NCBI GenBank assembly: GCA_029931535.1
Contig: JAQPZY010001347.1
Coordinates: forward strand, 1,089,501-1,153,500
DNA length: 64,000 nt
Reading direction: 5' to 3'
DNA from: Margaritifera margaritifera
Taxonomy: Eukaryota > Mollusca > Bivalvia > Unionida > Margaritiferidae
Position numbers and translations under genes: made by a program. Positions 36,843 through 49,087 of this stretch are shown here, piece by piece (positions within the stretch are counted from its first letter, which is position 1; every line of letters starts with the position of its first letter). The notes under the pieces were generated by a model, which worked only from the letters and a program-made list of their open reading frames with translations, searched no databases and was not told where the DNA came from.

Positions 36843-37063
36843 CAGGCATAGAATTTAACATAATTTCTTTGTAACCGGAAGGACTAGTACATGTAGATTG
36901 AGAAGTTTACTTGTCCTGCGGAATCTTCACCAGTCCATCCCACAAAATGATGTCAGACACATAAGATTAACTAGCCATGTGACTATTGAAATTATGAAAA
37001 CTACTAGTCATACAGGAAATTTACTAGCCTCAGGCTAGCGGATTACCACTAATTTCGAACCCT
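36843..37063. mobile_element. probable hAT-type MITE
   Basis: The right end, read inward, is AGGGTTCGAAATTAGTGG, a common hAT terminus (CAGGG-TTCGAAATTA form). The left end CAGGCATAGAATTTA is a degraded partner. The interior holds several 'actagt'/'ctagcc' motifs like the subterminal repeats of the 20.5-21.9 kb hAT element. No clean target duplication was found. Confidence 0.45.
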
Positions 37064-37274
37064 CATGTGTCATTTTCAGTTCCGGATTTGCTGCTTCCTT
37101 AGTGTTAGTATTAATCTTCCATGATTGACTGATTTCCTCTCAAACTAATTATTTATAAAAATCATTTTATCGTTTAGAAAACTATATGATAGAATTTCAC
37201 AACTTCAGTATTTTGTTCCACTATTCTGTTTTGAAAAATCCATTATTATCTGACAACATGCTGAACTACTACCT

Positions 37275-37700
37275 CACAAATACATAACACCTAAGTTTAT
37301 TTCATCAGGTCCACAAATATGTAACACCTAAGTTTATTTCATCAGGTCCACAAATATGTAACACCTAAGTTTATTTCATCAGGTCCACAAATATGTAACA
37401 CCTAAGTTTATTTCATCAGGTCCACAAATATGTAACACCTAAGTTTATTTCATCAGGTCCACAAATATGTAACACCTAAGTTTATTTCATCAGGTCCACA
37501 AATATGTAACACCTAAGTTTATTTCATCAGGTCCACAAATATGTAACACCTAAGTTTATTTCATCAGGTCCACAAATATGTAACACCTAAGTTTATTTCA
37601 TCAGGTCCACAAATATGTAACACCTAAGTTTATTTCATCAGGTCCACAAATATGTAACACCTAAGTTTATTTCATCAGGTCCACAAATATGTAACACCTA
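37275..37700. repeat. 37-bp tandem array, ~11 copies
   Basis: Unit 'ccacaaatatgtaacaccta' plus 'agtttatttcatcaggt'; copies are practically identical. It passes directly into the 72-bp array, with which it shares both ends of the unit. Confidence 0.95.
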
Positions 37701-38259
37701 ACTGACGGGTGATTCTGGTAAAGTCAGATGGTAAAGTTTTATTTCATAAGGTCCACAAATATGTAACACCTAACTGACGGGTGATTCTGGTAAAGTCAGA
37801 TGGTAAAGTTTTATTTCATAAGGTCCACAAATATGTAACACCTAACTGACGGGTGATTCTGGTAAAGTCAGATGGTAAAGTTTTATTTCATCAGGTCCAC
37901 AAATATATAACACCTAACTGACGGGTGATTCTGGTAAAGTCAGATGGTAAAGTTTTATTTCATAAGGTCCACAAATATGTAACACCTAACTGACGGGTGA
38001 TTCTGGTAAAGTCAGATGGTAAAGTTTTATTTCATCAGGTCCACAAATATGTAACACCTAACTGATGGGCGATTCTGGTAAAGTCAGATGGTAAAGTTTT
38101 ATTTCATAAGGTCCACAAATATGTAACACCTAACTGACGTGCATTTCTGGTAAAGTCAGATGGTAAAGTTTTATTTCATCAAGTCCACAAATATGTAACA
38201 CCTAACTGATGGGCGATTCTGGTAAAGTCAGATGGTAAAGTTTTATTTCATCAGGTCCA
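37681..38259. repeat. 72-bp tandem array, 8 copies, expanded form of the 37-bp unit
   Basis: Unit 'ccacaaatatgtaacaccta' plus 'actgacgggtgattctggta' plus 'aagtcagatggtaaagtttt' plus 'atttcataaggt'. It equals the 37-bp unit with about 35 bp added in the middle. Confidence 0.95.
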
Positions 38260-38265
38260 GGAGGA

Positions 38266-39230
38266 TGATAATAAAAGATTGTTGTTGTTGTTGCTAGTAT
38301 TCTCTTTTCTTAATTCGGGCCTTGGTTTAACATATTTTGTTCTAAAGCATGATGTGCTGTCTGTCACACTGTGACGCAATATAATGAAAAACCACATGGT
38401 GTGAGAGATTGACCATTTAATTTGAGGGGTGGAGATTGTTTTGTTTTTTTGTTTTTTTAAATAATTTCATTCCCTAAAAAGCTTGAAAAAAATGTTATCT
38501 TGAGGTAAAAAAAAAAAAAATATCCTGGTTCAAAAGAAAATGGTCAGTTCCTGATGTAATGTCTATTGTACCCTGAGTCAATCATTCAAGTACAGGTTTT
38601 TTTTTTAATAAGTCCAGGAGATAAGCTTTCATATTTCTTTTGTCTTGTACAATGTGGATATAGATTGTTTAAACAATCGAAAAAATATACCGGGTAATGA
38701 CCAAACAAGCTTAGCTGGCCACGTCTCTATTGATTGTCAGACAACGAAACAACGTACACGAATGATACCTACCAGTAAGCTTAGTCCTTCTGGCTTGAAA
38801 GAAATTTATGTTAAATTCTAGGCCTGTACTATATTCAGGCATCTAGTCTTTGAAAAAAAAGGCTAGATATTAATAAAAACTGGAGAAATCTGGCGTTACT
38901 GATGACAGTGACTTGTACTACTTGACCTGAAGCCTGATCTCGCTCATAGTTTAAAAAAAAGAAAAGAAAGAAAAATAGAGAAAAGTTTTTAAATTTTCTC
39001 AATTCGATAAGAATCAAAGTCAAGGACGTACAAAATAATTCATATGAATGACTATGCAATATAATTTATTCACTCAAATTTGATACTCTTGTATCCTATT
39101 TAAATGTTGTGAACCTATTAAAAGAAATAGAGAAAACAAAATGCAATTTCTGTAATATGCTAGCCAACCAGAAATATGTTAAATAGAACATAAATTAACT
39201 GCTGCAACTCTTTTACAATACATTTATTCC
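38266..39230. other. no recognised feature
   Basis: AT-rich with A and T runs; the 74-codon minus-strand frame is low-complexity. Confidence 0.4.
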
Positions 39231-39231
39231 A

Positions 39232-41080
39232 TGCCAAACTGATTTGCATGTAATAACTATGTAAAACTGATTTGCATGTAATAACTATGTACAACTGACT
39301 TGCATGTAATAACTATGTAAAACTGACTTGCATGTAATAACTATGTAAAACTGATTTGCATGTAATAACTATGTAAAACTGACTTGCATGTAATAACTAT
39401 GTAAAACTGACTTGCATGTAATAACTATGTAAAACTGACTTGCATCTAATAACTATGTAAAACTGACTTGCATGTAATAACTATGTAAAACTGACTTGCA
39501 TGTAATAACTATGTAAAACTGACTTGCATGTAATAACTATGTACAACTGATTTGCATGTAATAACTATGTAAAACTGACTTGCATGTAATAACTATGTAA
39601 AACTGATTTGCATGTAATAACTATGTAAAACTGACTTGCATGTAATAACTATGTAAAACTGATTTGCATGTAATAACTATGTAAAACTGACTTGCATGTA
39701 ATAACTATGTACAACTGATTTGCATGTAATAACTATGTAAAACTGACTTGCATGTAATAACTATGTACAACTGATTTGCATGTAATAACTATGTAAAACT
39801 GATTTGCATGTAATAACTATGTAAAACTGACTTGCATGTAATAACTATGTAAAACTGACTTGCATGTAATAACTATGTAAAACTGACTTGCATGTAATAA
39901 CTATGTACAACTGATTTGCATGTAATAACTATGTAAAACTGACTTGCATGTAATAACTATGTAAAACTGATTTGCATGTAATAACTATGTAAAACTGATT
40001 TGCATGTAATAACTATGTACAACTGACTTGCATGTAATAACTATGTACAACTGATTTGCATGTAATAACTATGTAAAACTGATTTGCATGTAATAACTAT
40101 GTAAACTGATTTGCATGTAATAACTATGTAAAACTGATTTGCATGTAATAACTATGTAAAACTGACTTGCATGTAATGACTATGTAAAACTGATTTGCAT
40201 GTAATAACTATGTAAAACTGACTTGCATGTAATAACTATGTAAAACTGATTTGCATGTAATAACTATGTAAAACTGATTTGCATGTAATAACTATGTAAA
40301 ACTGACTTGCATGTAATGACTATGTAAAACTGACTTGCATGTAATGACTATGTAAAACTGATTTGCATGTAATAACTATGTAAAACTGACTTGCATGTAA
40401 TAACTATGTAAAACTGACTTGCATGTAATAACTATGTAAACTGATTTGCATGTAATAACTATGTAAAACTGATTTGCATGTAATAACTATGTAAAACTGA
40501 CTTGCATGTAATGACTATGTAAAACTGACTTGCATGTAATAACTATGTAAAACTGATTTGCATGTAATAACTATGTAAAACTGATTTGCATGTAATAACT
40601 ATGTACAACTGATTTGCATGTAATAACTATGTAAAACTGACTTGCATGTAATAACTATGTACAACTGACTTGCATGTAATAACTATGTAAAACTGATTTG
40701 CATGTAATAACTATGTACAACTGACTTGCATGTAATAACTATGTAAAACTGATTTGCATGTAATAACTATGTAAAACTGACTTGCATGTAATAACTATGT
40801 AAAACTGATTTGCATGTAATAACTATGTAAAACTGATTTGCATGTAATAACTATGTACAACTGATTTGCATGTAATAACTATGTAAAACTGACTTGCATG
40901 TAATAACTATGTACAACTGACTTGCATGTAATAACTATGTACAACTGATTTGCATGTAATAACTATGTAAAACTGACTTGCATGTAATAACTATGTACAA
41001 CTGACTTGCATGTAATAACTATGTAAAACTGATTTGCATGTAATAACTATGTAAAACTGACTTGCAATTAATAACTATAT
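39232..41080. repeat. 28-bp satellite array, ~66 copies
   Basis: Unit 'aactatgtaaaactgatttg' plus 'catgtaat'. Variation is almost limited to three sites: gAttt/gActt (ATTTGCAT or CTTGCAT), gtaAaac/gtaCaac, and rare 27-bp units lacking one A. About half of the units carry ATTTGCAT, the complement of the POU octamer ATGCAAAT. Confidence 0.97.
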
Positions 41081-41580
41081 AAAAATGTTAATGAACTACA
41101 AAATAAAGATCATGAAATGGCTAACTTTTGATAGGAGATGATAGAAGAGGGTTGTAAACACCAAGACACAAGTTCAACACCAGACGATGCCAGCAAACCT
41201 TATGCCAACTGTGCATGGGAATTCAAAACATAAAAAAAGTTATTGAAGCCAAACATATAGATTACTCTGACCTACTTCTGGCACATATAAAGTCATGTGA
41301 CACCACAGGCATAAGTGCACGAGAAACTGACCTTAATGCAAAACTTGACCCAAGTTTGACCAACAGACAGACAGATGGACAAGAGTAACTCTATATACCC
41401 CTTCCACAGATGACACCCACACAGGCTAGCCGGGATCGGTTGCCCCTGTGTGACACTTAGTTCCCATTTACTGCACAACATGGCCAACAATGTGCTAAAA
41501 AATACTGTTAACAATGAATCAAGCAACCAAGCAACCAATCTTCCCCATCTGTGGCAGGGCACTGAAAATGCTCATTAGTA
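41081..41580. other. no clear feature; possible SINE-like tail
   Basis: The stretch 41400-41545 ('acaggctagccgggatc', 'caacaatgtgctaaaaaat', 'aaccaagcaacca') loosely resembles the body and tail of the family 1 SINEs, but no A or B box is visible. The rest is unassigned. Confidence 0.3.
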
Positions 41581-41583
41581 GTA

Positions 41584-41710
41584 CATTAGAACCCATCCTG
41601 AAAGGCCACTCCTTCTGCCCACAAACATGGTCTCTCTTGACAGGTCATAACACTATATAATCAATAAATGTGTGCATGGAGAACCTGGTCTCTCAAGACA
41701 GGTTTTACTG
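41584..41710. mobile_element. TA-flanked MITE, ~127 bp
   Basis: Left CATTAGAACCCATCCTGAAA and right (reversed) CAGTAAAACCTGTCTTGAGA are inverted repeats with TA outside both ends. Inner 'ggtctctc.tgacaggt' and 'ggtctctcaagacaggt' add a second inverted/direct pair. The form fits a mariner or pogo-type MITE. Confidence 0.55.
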
Positions 41711-42303
41711 TATTATATACACATATAACTCTAGTCTACATACAAGTGAATATGTACTTTAATCAGATTGAGGCTGGGGAAAAAAAAAGATATTCCAGAA
41801 AGACAGGAAATACTACAGTAATAATTCAATTTTTAAAAGTTTCGATTATGAATATTTATATGTATATTCAGTCACGTCTCTGACTTCCTCAATGGAATGA
41901 AAAGATTGGAAACAAACACTTAGATACTTTCTTACGTACCCCTGATAACACTTTTCTCCAAGCTCCATAAGTAGATTCTATCTAATCAAAACGGAAGGAT
42001 GTAGGAAAGTGTTGTGTGTGAATGAGTTACTAGACCTGAGAATGAGAGGAAATGAATCATTATCACTTTACACTGCAGAATGCTGAGTGCAGCAGGTGCC
42101 TGTATGCATCACTTTGCTTAATAAGAGTTGCTCAAGTACAGTAGGTCATGAAATAATGAACCATCCCCAGGACCCTGCATAAATTTCCTATGTAATTATG
42201 CCTCACATTTTTATTTTCATTAAAGCTTAATAGGCCAGAATTGTATGACTGGTTTCATAATTAAAGTATGACTCTGAGTATGAGAGTGGTTACATGAGTC
42301 AAG

Positions 42304-42475
42304 CACTGGTAGCTCAGCTGGTAAAGTATCAGACTCCTAATCCAAGGATTGCTGGTTCGATAACCACCCAGGCCAGCTGCCTCAGTGTCCTTGGGAAAGA
42401 CATGTAGCTCACATTTCCTTGGCATGATATAGCCAGTAATGTGTTAAAAGTGCCATTCAAACCAACAACAACAAA
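42304..42475 (+). mobile_element. tRNA-derived SINE, family 2
   Basis: The head is tRNA-like: A box 'tagctcagctggtaaa', anticodon-arm region 'tcagactcctaatcc', B box 'ggttcgataac'. It is followed by 'caggccagctgcctcagtg', 'tttccttggcatgatatagc' and the tail 'gtgttaaaagtgcc' with CAA repeats. The B box is good; the acceptor stem is lost, as expected for a SINE head rather than a tRNA gene. Confidence 0.7.
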
Positions 42476-42558
42476 AAGTTTGATACAGAATATGAGTGGT
42501 TACACAATGAAAGTGCAATACTGAGTATGAGTGGTAACATTTGATACTGAGTATGAAT

Positions 42559-42995
<437 letters not shown>

Positions 42996-43304
42996 ACATT
43001 TATTTGTGACATACCATTTTGTGTGGATTTTGTGGTTGCTATGAACAATGTGGAAATTAAAAACTCAATCAACAATTATCCCTTTGCAAAAGTAACTGGT
43101 ACAAACAAGGTCATCAGAAGCATACGAACAAACTTAAGTACCAGCAAAGAAAGTCCTCTTTGCAAAACCACAAAAATTAATACTAATAAAAATAACTGAA
43201 ATCATAGTATTTAGTTTTAAACATTGTCTATTCCAGTATAGTTTTCTCTTTCATTATGTTTTCATTCCCAACATACTGTAAAACCTGGATAAGGAGAAAA
43301 AAAA

Positions 43305-43945
43305 CAAGAGCCCCTTGAAAGAACTGATGCCTCCAGTGTCCAAAAAGAATTTCCTAGAATTCAAGATAAGATCACTTTTTCTTTTTAACTGCAGAGTGTT
43401 GAAACCATCCATAATATTCTTTAGTGATAACAAGATTTATCAAATTAGCAGCTGTGATGGCCATAATGGATGTCAGATCAGTACCATTTTTATGTACGTC
43501 CAACTATACATCATTAAACATCTTTTGGTGAAAACCCCATGTCAATGAGATCATCCATTCAGAAGGAGTAGTGATAACAAAATTTTCAAGATGGCCATCA
43601 TGGCAGCCATATTGAATGTAAGATTTGCACTTTCACTGAGGATTAACCAGATGTCAACATGAAATCTTTTGGCAAAAACCCCATGTCAACATGACCATCC
43701 ATCTCAGAGTAGTAGTGATATGATTTTCAGTATGGCTACCATACCAACCATATTATAGGTCAGATCGGTACTATTTTAATTTAGGACTAAATAGACTTCA
43801 GAAGAAGTCATCTGGTGAAAATCTCAGGTCAATATGACTTTCCATTCAGGAGGGGTAGTGATAACAAGAGTTTCAAGATGGCTGCTCGGTTGGCATCTTG
43901 GATGTCAGATTGACATCACTTTCATTTAGGTCCAAGTAAGGCTGC
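43305..43945. repeat. dispersed repeat W, copy 2
   Basis: It begins 'aagagccccttgaaag.aactgatgcc' and follows 25215-26060 through 'aattcaagataagatca', 'tttaactgcagagtgtt', 'agtgataacaagattt' and 'gccatattgaatgt'. Same orientation as copy 1, about three-quarters alike by eye. Confidence 0.7.
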
Positions 43946-43989
43946 AACGTTTATTAAAATTTCTAAACAGGTTTACAATAAACGAAAGA

Positions 43990-44145
43990 TGACGCTAAAC
44001 TGATATGATTAGAATCTCAACTTTTCCCCGTATCTACCCATTAGGCTTACCGAACAACTGATTGCTATTATAATGCGCATGCCATACCTCGCTCCAACTT
44101 TTAATTGTTTCATTTGCTATATGTCTTTTACCGCTTATTATGAAA
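43990..44145. repeat. dispersed repeat, partner of 1235-1400
   Basis: Shared ordered blocks: 'gaatctcaacttttcccc', 'gcgcatgccatacctc', 'ttaattgtttcatttgc', 'gtcttttaccgcttatta'. Family unknown. Confidence 0.5.
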
Positions 44146-44600
44146 GGAATCTGTGTGCAAAATATATCCTTGAATATATCTGACAATGTAGATCAAACAT
44201 ACATTATAACACAGGGTCATCATGATTTCCTACTGCTACTTAAATGTACATGTACAGTATGCCACCTGCTGTGTCATACAATATTTTATTCAACATGTTT
44301 CCTCAATTTCATACAGGTATCACACAAACAGTCACTTATGTAAGATCATCTGAGCTTAGGACATCACAAATTTTGCTCTGGTACGTTCAAACTGAGTGAC
44401 ATGAACTTGAATAATTCAGCTGTATATACATCACAGTAGCTGCACAAATGCAGATGCATCAAATACCTTTTATTGTGGCAATTACTGTCTGGTGAATGCC
44501 TTTATACTCATCAGTGGTGATATTTCATATTTAATGGGAGTAAAGGGGTCAGAACTGTAGTGAAACATAATTGTTTACATTCATTGCTTTCATTCTTTGT
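44146..44600. other. no recognised feature
   Basis: Unassigned AT-rich sequence. Confidence 0.4.
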
Positions 44601-44609
44601 TTTTATTGT

Positions 44610-45018
44610 TATATAGCATATAGTATATATAGTATACATGTAGTTGTTATATAGCATATAGTATATATGGTATACATGTAGTTGTTATATGGTATATAGT
44701 ATACATGTAGTTGTTATATAGCATATAGTATATATAGTATACATGTAGTTGTTATATGGCATATAGTATATATAGTATACATGTAGTTGTTATATAGCAT
44801 ATAGTATATATAGTATACATGTAGTTGTTATACAGCATATAGTATCTATAGTATACATGTAGTTGTTATATAGCATATAGTATATATAGTATACATGTAG
44901 TTGTTATATGGCATATAGTATAGTTGTTATATAGCATATAGTATATATAGTACAGTTCGTTTTATTGTTATATAGCAAATAGTATATATAGTATAGTTGG
45001 TATATGGCATATAGTATA
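44610..45018. repeat. 38-bp AT-rich array, ~10 copies
   Basis: Unit 'gttatatagcatatagtata' plus 'tatagtatacatgtagtt', with shortened units where the middle is lost. Confidence 0.9.
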
Positions 45019-45130
45019 GTCAACCCTGGTCATAAACACTGAACATTAGTCAACCCTGATCATAAACACTCAACATTAGTCAACCCTGGTCATAAACACT
45101 CAACATTAGTCAACCCTGGTCATAAACTTT
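45018..45130. repeat. 30-bp tandem repeat, ~4 copies
   Basis: Unit 'cataaacactgaacattagt' plus 'caaccctggt', adjoining the 38-bp array. Confidence 0.9.
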
Positions 45131-45364
45131 GAACAGATTTGACCAGATTATCATACTTTTGCTCTTGAAGTTGGATATTTCATTATTTTTACACCTTACT
45201 ACACATGATTTTCTATGTCTTAGGAGGGAAATAACATCCAGGAACTACCAATGCATGAGATACCCTTACTTCCTGCATGGGGCTTCATCCACAAGAATGT
45301 CCTCACCTGACCCAAGCACCCAACCCAGAAATAACATAAATGACCAAATCAAATTAAATACACT

Positions 45365-46385
45365 TATAAAAACAAAAATACATAAACAAATGGAGGTGTC
45401 AATATTCTATAGTTTGAAAGTGATAAGAACACAGATAAACAAATGGAGGTGTCAATATTCTATAGTTTGAAAGTGATAATAACACAGATAAACAAAAGGA
45501 GGCGTCAATATTCTATAGTTTGAAAGTGATAAGAACACATAAACAAATGGAGGCATCAATATTCTATAGTTTGAAAGTGATAAGAGCACAGATAAACAAA
45601 TGGAGGTGTCAATATTCTATAGTTTGAAAGTGATAAGAACACATAAACAAATGGAGGTGTCAATATTCTATAGTTTGAAAGTGATAATAACACATATAAA
45701 CAAAAGGAGGCGTCAATATTCTATAGTTTGAAAGTGATAAGAACACAGATAAACAAATGGAGGTGTCAATATTCTATAGTTTGAAAGTGATAATAACACA
45801 GATAAACAAAAGGAGGCGTCAATATTCTATAGTTTGAAAGTGATAAGAACACATAAACAAATGGAGGCATCAATATTCTATAGTTTGAAAGTGATAATAA
45901 CACATATAAACAAAAGGAGGCGTCAATATTCTATAGTTTGAAAGTGATAAGAACACAGATAAACAAATGGAGGTGTCAATATTCTATAGTTTTAAAGCGA
46001 TAAGAACACAGATAAACAAATGGAGGTGTCAATATTCTATAGTTTTAAAGTGATAAGAACACAGATAAACAAATGGAGGTGTCAATATTCTATAGTTTTA
46101 AAGTGATAAGAACACGGATAAACAAATGGAAGTGTCAATATTCTATAGTTTTAAAGTGATAAGAACACAGATAAACAAATGGAGGTGTCAATATTCTATA
46201 GTTTGAAAGTGATAAGAACACAGATAAACAAATGGAGGTGTCAATATTCTATAGTTTTAAAGTGATAAGAACACGGATAAACAAATGGAAGTGTCAATAT
46301 TCTATAGTTTTAAAGTGATAAGAACACAGATAAACAAATGGAGGTGTCAATATTCTATAGTTTTAAAGTAATAAGAACACAACAA
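45365..46385. repeat. 53/50-bp tandem array, ~19 copies
   Basis: Unit 'aaacaaatggaggtgtcaat' plus 'attctatagtttgaaagtga' plus 'taagaacacagat'; 50-bp units lack 'gat'. Variants (aatggaggtg/aaaggaggcg, ttgaaag/tttaaag) form blocks: ttgaaag units to the left, tttaaag units mostly to the right. Confidence 0.95.
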
Positions 46386-46990
46386 ATGCACATTCTTTCT
46401 TTTGTAAAACACAGCGAGTTAAAAAAGGAAAATCCAAAACTCTTTTTTGAAAGTGCAGCAATAAAGACAACTAATGAACAAAATAATATAATCAAATTAG
46501 ACTAGAATTATTACGAACTATCCGATTCACAACAGGACATGTATTTTAAAGCAAAAGTATACTTTTTCATTAACATTTCCTCTCCATATATGTATGTATG
46601 TATGTTTTTAAGCAGGTATGTATCCATGTATCTAAATAATGTTAATATTTCATTCTCACTTGAATGAAAGTGAGAACTTGTAAAAGCTCAAAGAGGTTCT
46701 GCTTTGTGCTTGGACTCAGCTTACTTCCTGCATATTTGTGGATAGATCAGTTTCACGTGCGATCATGTGTTATCTATAAAAAGGATGAGTATAACAAGTT
46801 AACGTATAGGAACTATTTCGGGCTATCTTCAAGCTTGCAACTACTGACATTTGTCCAGTTCGCAATTCCCTTATCAGAAAATTATTGTCAATCCTAGATT
46901 TTTATTATCGGGCAATTAGTGTACATATTGAAACCCATCTAAACTTTATTAGCCTTTTCCGCAGAGTAATAGAGTTTAAATCAAACTTTA
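46386..46990. other. no recognised feature
   Basis: Unique sequence with a TATG run near 46590. GC content rises after about 46670. Open frames of 77 and 155 codons lack recognisable motifs. Confidence 0.35.
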
Positions 46991-46993
46991 AGG

Positions 46994-47123
46994 CAATTAT
47001 TCACCTTCAATGCGGGGGTTCTGTGACAGGATTTCCCGTGCATGTACCAATCTCGCTGTATTCGATCGGCACATGGACGGGTGATTCTCATGACAGAACC
47101 TCCTCATTCAAGGTGAATAATTA
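46994..47123. mobile_element. foldback element, ~50-bp arms
   Basis: The left arm 'aattattcaccttcaatgcg' + 'ggggttctgtgacaggattt' + 'cccgtgcatg' pairs with the right arm (reversed) 'aattattcaccttgaatgag' + 'gaggttctgtcatgagaatc' + 'acccgtccatg', about 80% complementary around a ~28-bp loop. It also lies inside a 155-codon plus-strand frame, which is therefore unlikely to be a gene. Confidence 0.7.
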
Positions 47124-47708
47124 CTACATATTCTTCCTGAAACAAATTTACATTATGATACGCAGAACAGGGTCAGTGAGTACGAAATTAAAAATCCGTA
47201 ACAATGACACAAAGCCCGCATTCTTGTTGTCTGTTTCAACCACAGGTGCTCGAAAGCGGGTGTGCGTCAGTCCCACTGTAAAGTTATTTGTCACGCTTCG
47301 GTTAAAGCTAGTTAATATAAATAAATATTTACTCACCGAAAAGAAAATGTGAACTCTGCGAAACTGTTTTGCTAAGTACAATGACGTCATTCACTTTCAC
47401 AGGCGATTACCCCTAGTGTATGCTCTCTTTCAAAGCGCCAAGCTTCTGTACGGTAAACATGTCTGTTCCAAAAATGTCAGGAATTTCCACTTTAGATTAG
47501 TGACGTCATTAGGTGAATTCCGACTTCTTTGGATGGACATTTGATATTTCAATGAGCAGAAGTTATTCAAAGCAAGTGTATTTTATTTCATAGCTGATTA
47601 AACTCAAAATATGTAAAATGTATGAAGTAGATAATAGTTGCATATAAAGGGACAATAGCGAACTTGCGTATGACTATAGTGGGTGGCTTTTATCGCACAT
47701 GTAATAGT
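47124..47708. other. unique sequence upstream of tRNA-Thr; no gene recognised
   Basis: Moderate GC with two 'tgacgtcatt' (CRE/ATF-like palindrome) motifs at about 47381 and 47502. These could be promoter elements of an unseen gene, but no linked coding frame is convincing. Confidence 0.35.
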
Positions 47709-47781
47709 GGCTCCATAGCTCAGTTGGTTAGAGCGCCAGTCTAGTAAACTGGAGGTCGAGGGTTCGACTCCCCCTGGAGCC
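47709..47781 (+). tRNA. tRNA-Thr (anticodon AGT)
   Basis: A full 73-nt cloverleaf. The acceptor GGCTCCA pairs with TGGAGCC. The D arm follows in 'tagctcagttggttaga'. The anticodon stem CCAGT/ACTGG encloses loop CTAGTAA (anticodon AGT at 47743-47745). The T arm holds the GGTTCGACTCC B box. No intron and no encoded CCA, as expected in eukaryotes. The A box is TAGCTCAGTTGG, and a TTTT Pol III stop begins at 47782. All stems are intact, so I take it as a functional gene rather than a SINE head. It reads ACN Thr codons after A34 is edited to inosine. Confidence 0.95.
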
Positions 47782-47787
47782 TTTTCT
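47782..47787 (+). terminator. Pol III T-run after tRNA-Thr
   Basis: TTTT directly follows the last acceptor base of the tRNA gene, the usual RNA polymerase III terminator. Confidence 0.8.
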
Positions 47788-47789
47788 TT

Positions 47790-48235
47790 TGGATTTGTTT
47801 TTCATTTCTTTCTTACACACATATTTATATTATTAATACCTGATACAGATATCGTGTTTCGATAAGGAAAGAGGGTGAGGTATCACAGCTAGCCAGTATA
47901 TTCGAATTATAACATGACCATTGAAATGTTTGAGATTCACATGAATTTATTATAAACTTATTTTTGTGTGTGTGGTCATTTCGATTCAAATATTTCCGGA
48001 AGAAGAAACACTGATTTTTTTTTTTAAAGCTCAAAACATTTGTACAAACTGCTAATATCTTCACTAATAACCAACAGGAACTGTAAAATCAAACAAAACA
48101 AACGAAACATTGTGACTAACAAACTAACTAACTAATGAACCACCTGCAGTTTGCAAAAATGTATCTTTTGTAGTTAGCTTAACCTTTACACCGTCATGAT
48201 CGTGCTGGTCAGTCTGTACTTGTATTTAAATTTTA
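47790..48235. other. no recognised feature; may include LINE 5' UTR
   Basis: AT-rich sequence between the tRNA and the LINE's first ORF. The exact 5' end of the LINE cannot be set from this sequence alone. Confidence 0.4.
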
Positions 48236-48270
48236 TTTCTGAATTCATTTTTATTGTAAATTAAAAAAGA

Positions 48271-49087
48271 ATGAAAACAAAAAGAAAATTTGTTTTTGAG
48301 CTTTTACTGTGGTGTATAATAGAAAATATAAGTATAGTATATTTGAGTCCTTGTACACTCGAAATAAAAACTGGTATTAATGTATTAGTGACCAGAGAGG
48401 AATTAGGTGGCTTAGTGTCTGACATAGTATCCCAGCTGTTTGAGAAACTGAAAGTTGAACTGATGAAGGAAGTGAACAGACAAACTGTTAACAAAACAAA
48501 AGAGTTAGTGGACAAAATTGAATCAATGAACTTTGAAAATAACCAGTTAAGAGAAGAATTAGAGGACTCAAGGAAAGAAAGTGAAAAGCTAAAAGAAGAA
48601 ATAAAAAATACTAAAGATCGCTCCAAGGAAGCCATGAAGATTGCAAACCACAATGAGCAATACTCAAGAGCAAAATAACATCAAAATTTTCAACATGCCT
48701 GAATCACAAAACGAAAATGTCAGAGCAAAGTTTGCAGAGATGGTGAAGAATGTCACAGGTCATGACGTAGACGAGAGGGATGTTCTCGCAATACATCGGA
48801 TCCCTGGGAAGAATAGTGCCCCTAAACCATTAATTGTGAAATTTTGGAATGCAGAATCCAAAGTCAACATCGCCAAGAAGAAAAGGGATTTCAAGAGCAA
48901 ATTTAACGTAAGAATAGTAGAAGATGTCACTCGACAAAATATGGGACTCATAAATAGATTAACTACCCATCCAAAAATTGAATCTGCCTGGTATTTCAAT
49001 TGTGTGTACGCAAAAACAAAAGCGAGTAAAAGGTACAACTTTGACCTTTTTGACGACATCAATGAAGCAATCAATCTCAACCCATAA
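48271..49087 (+). pseudogene. LINE ORF1 (L1-type RNA-binding protein), frameshifted
   Basis: Residues from 48271 form a Glu/Lys-rich coiled coil (about residues 40-125: LFEKLKVELMKEVNRQ..., NNQLREELEDSRKESEKLKE). The product stops at NEQYSRAK. The frame from 48641 continues NNIKIFNMPESQ and VLAIHRIPGKN..PKPLIVKF, then VRIVEDVTRQN, the RRM-like and C-terminal domains of L1 ORF1p ('NEQYSRRNNI+I.N+PE' is the usual junction). One small indel near 48675 separates the halves. Known role of the family: the trimer binds element RNA in the RNP and acts as a nucleic-acid chaperone. The coiled-coil segment is also open on the minus strand as a shadow. Confidence 0.85.

Noticed and set aside
39232..41080. 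CRISPR-like regular array
   Set aside because: Units are contiguous 28-bp tandem copies with no unique spacers, in a eukaryotic genome. The same applies to the 37-, 45-, 48- and 53-bp arrays.
42304..42376. A second tRNA gene
   Set aside because: A and B boxes are present, but acceptor and anticodon stems do not pair, and a SINE body and tail follow; it is a SINE head.
46885..47352. 155-codon ORF as a gene
   Set aside because: It spans a foldback element whose arms contribute about a third of the frame; no motif, and the rest is AT-driven.
48261..48653. 130-codon minus-strand Ser/Phe-rich ORF
   Set aside because: Antisense shadow of the coiled-coil segment of LINE ORF1.
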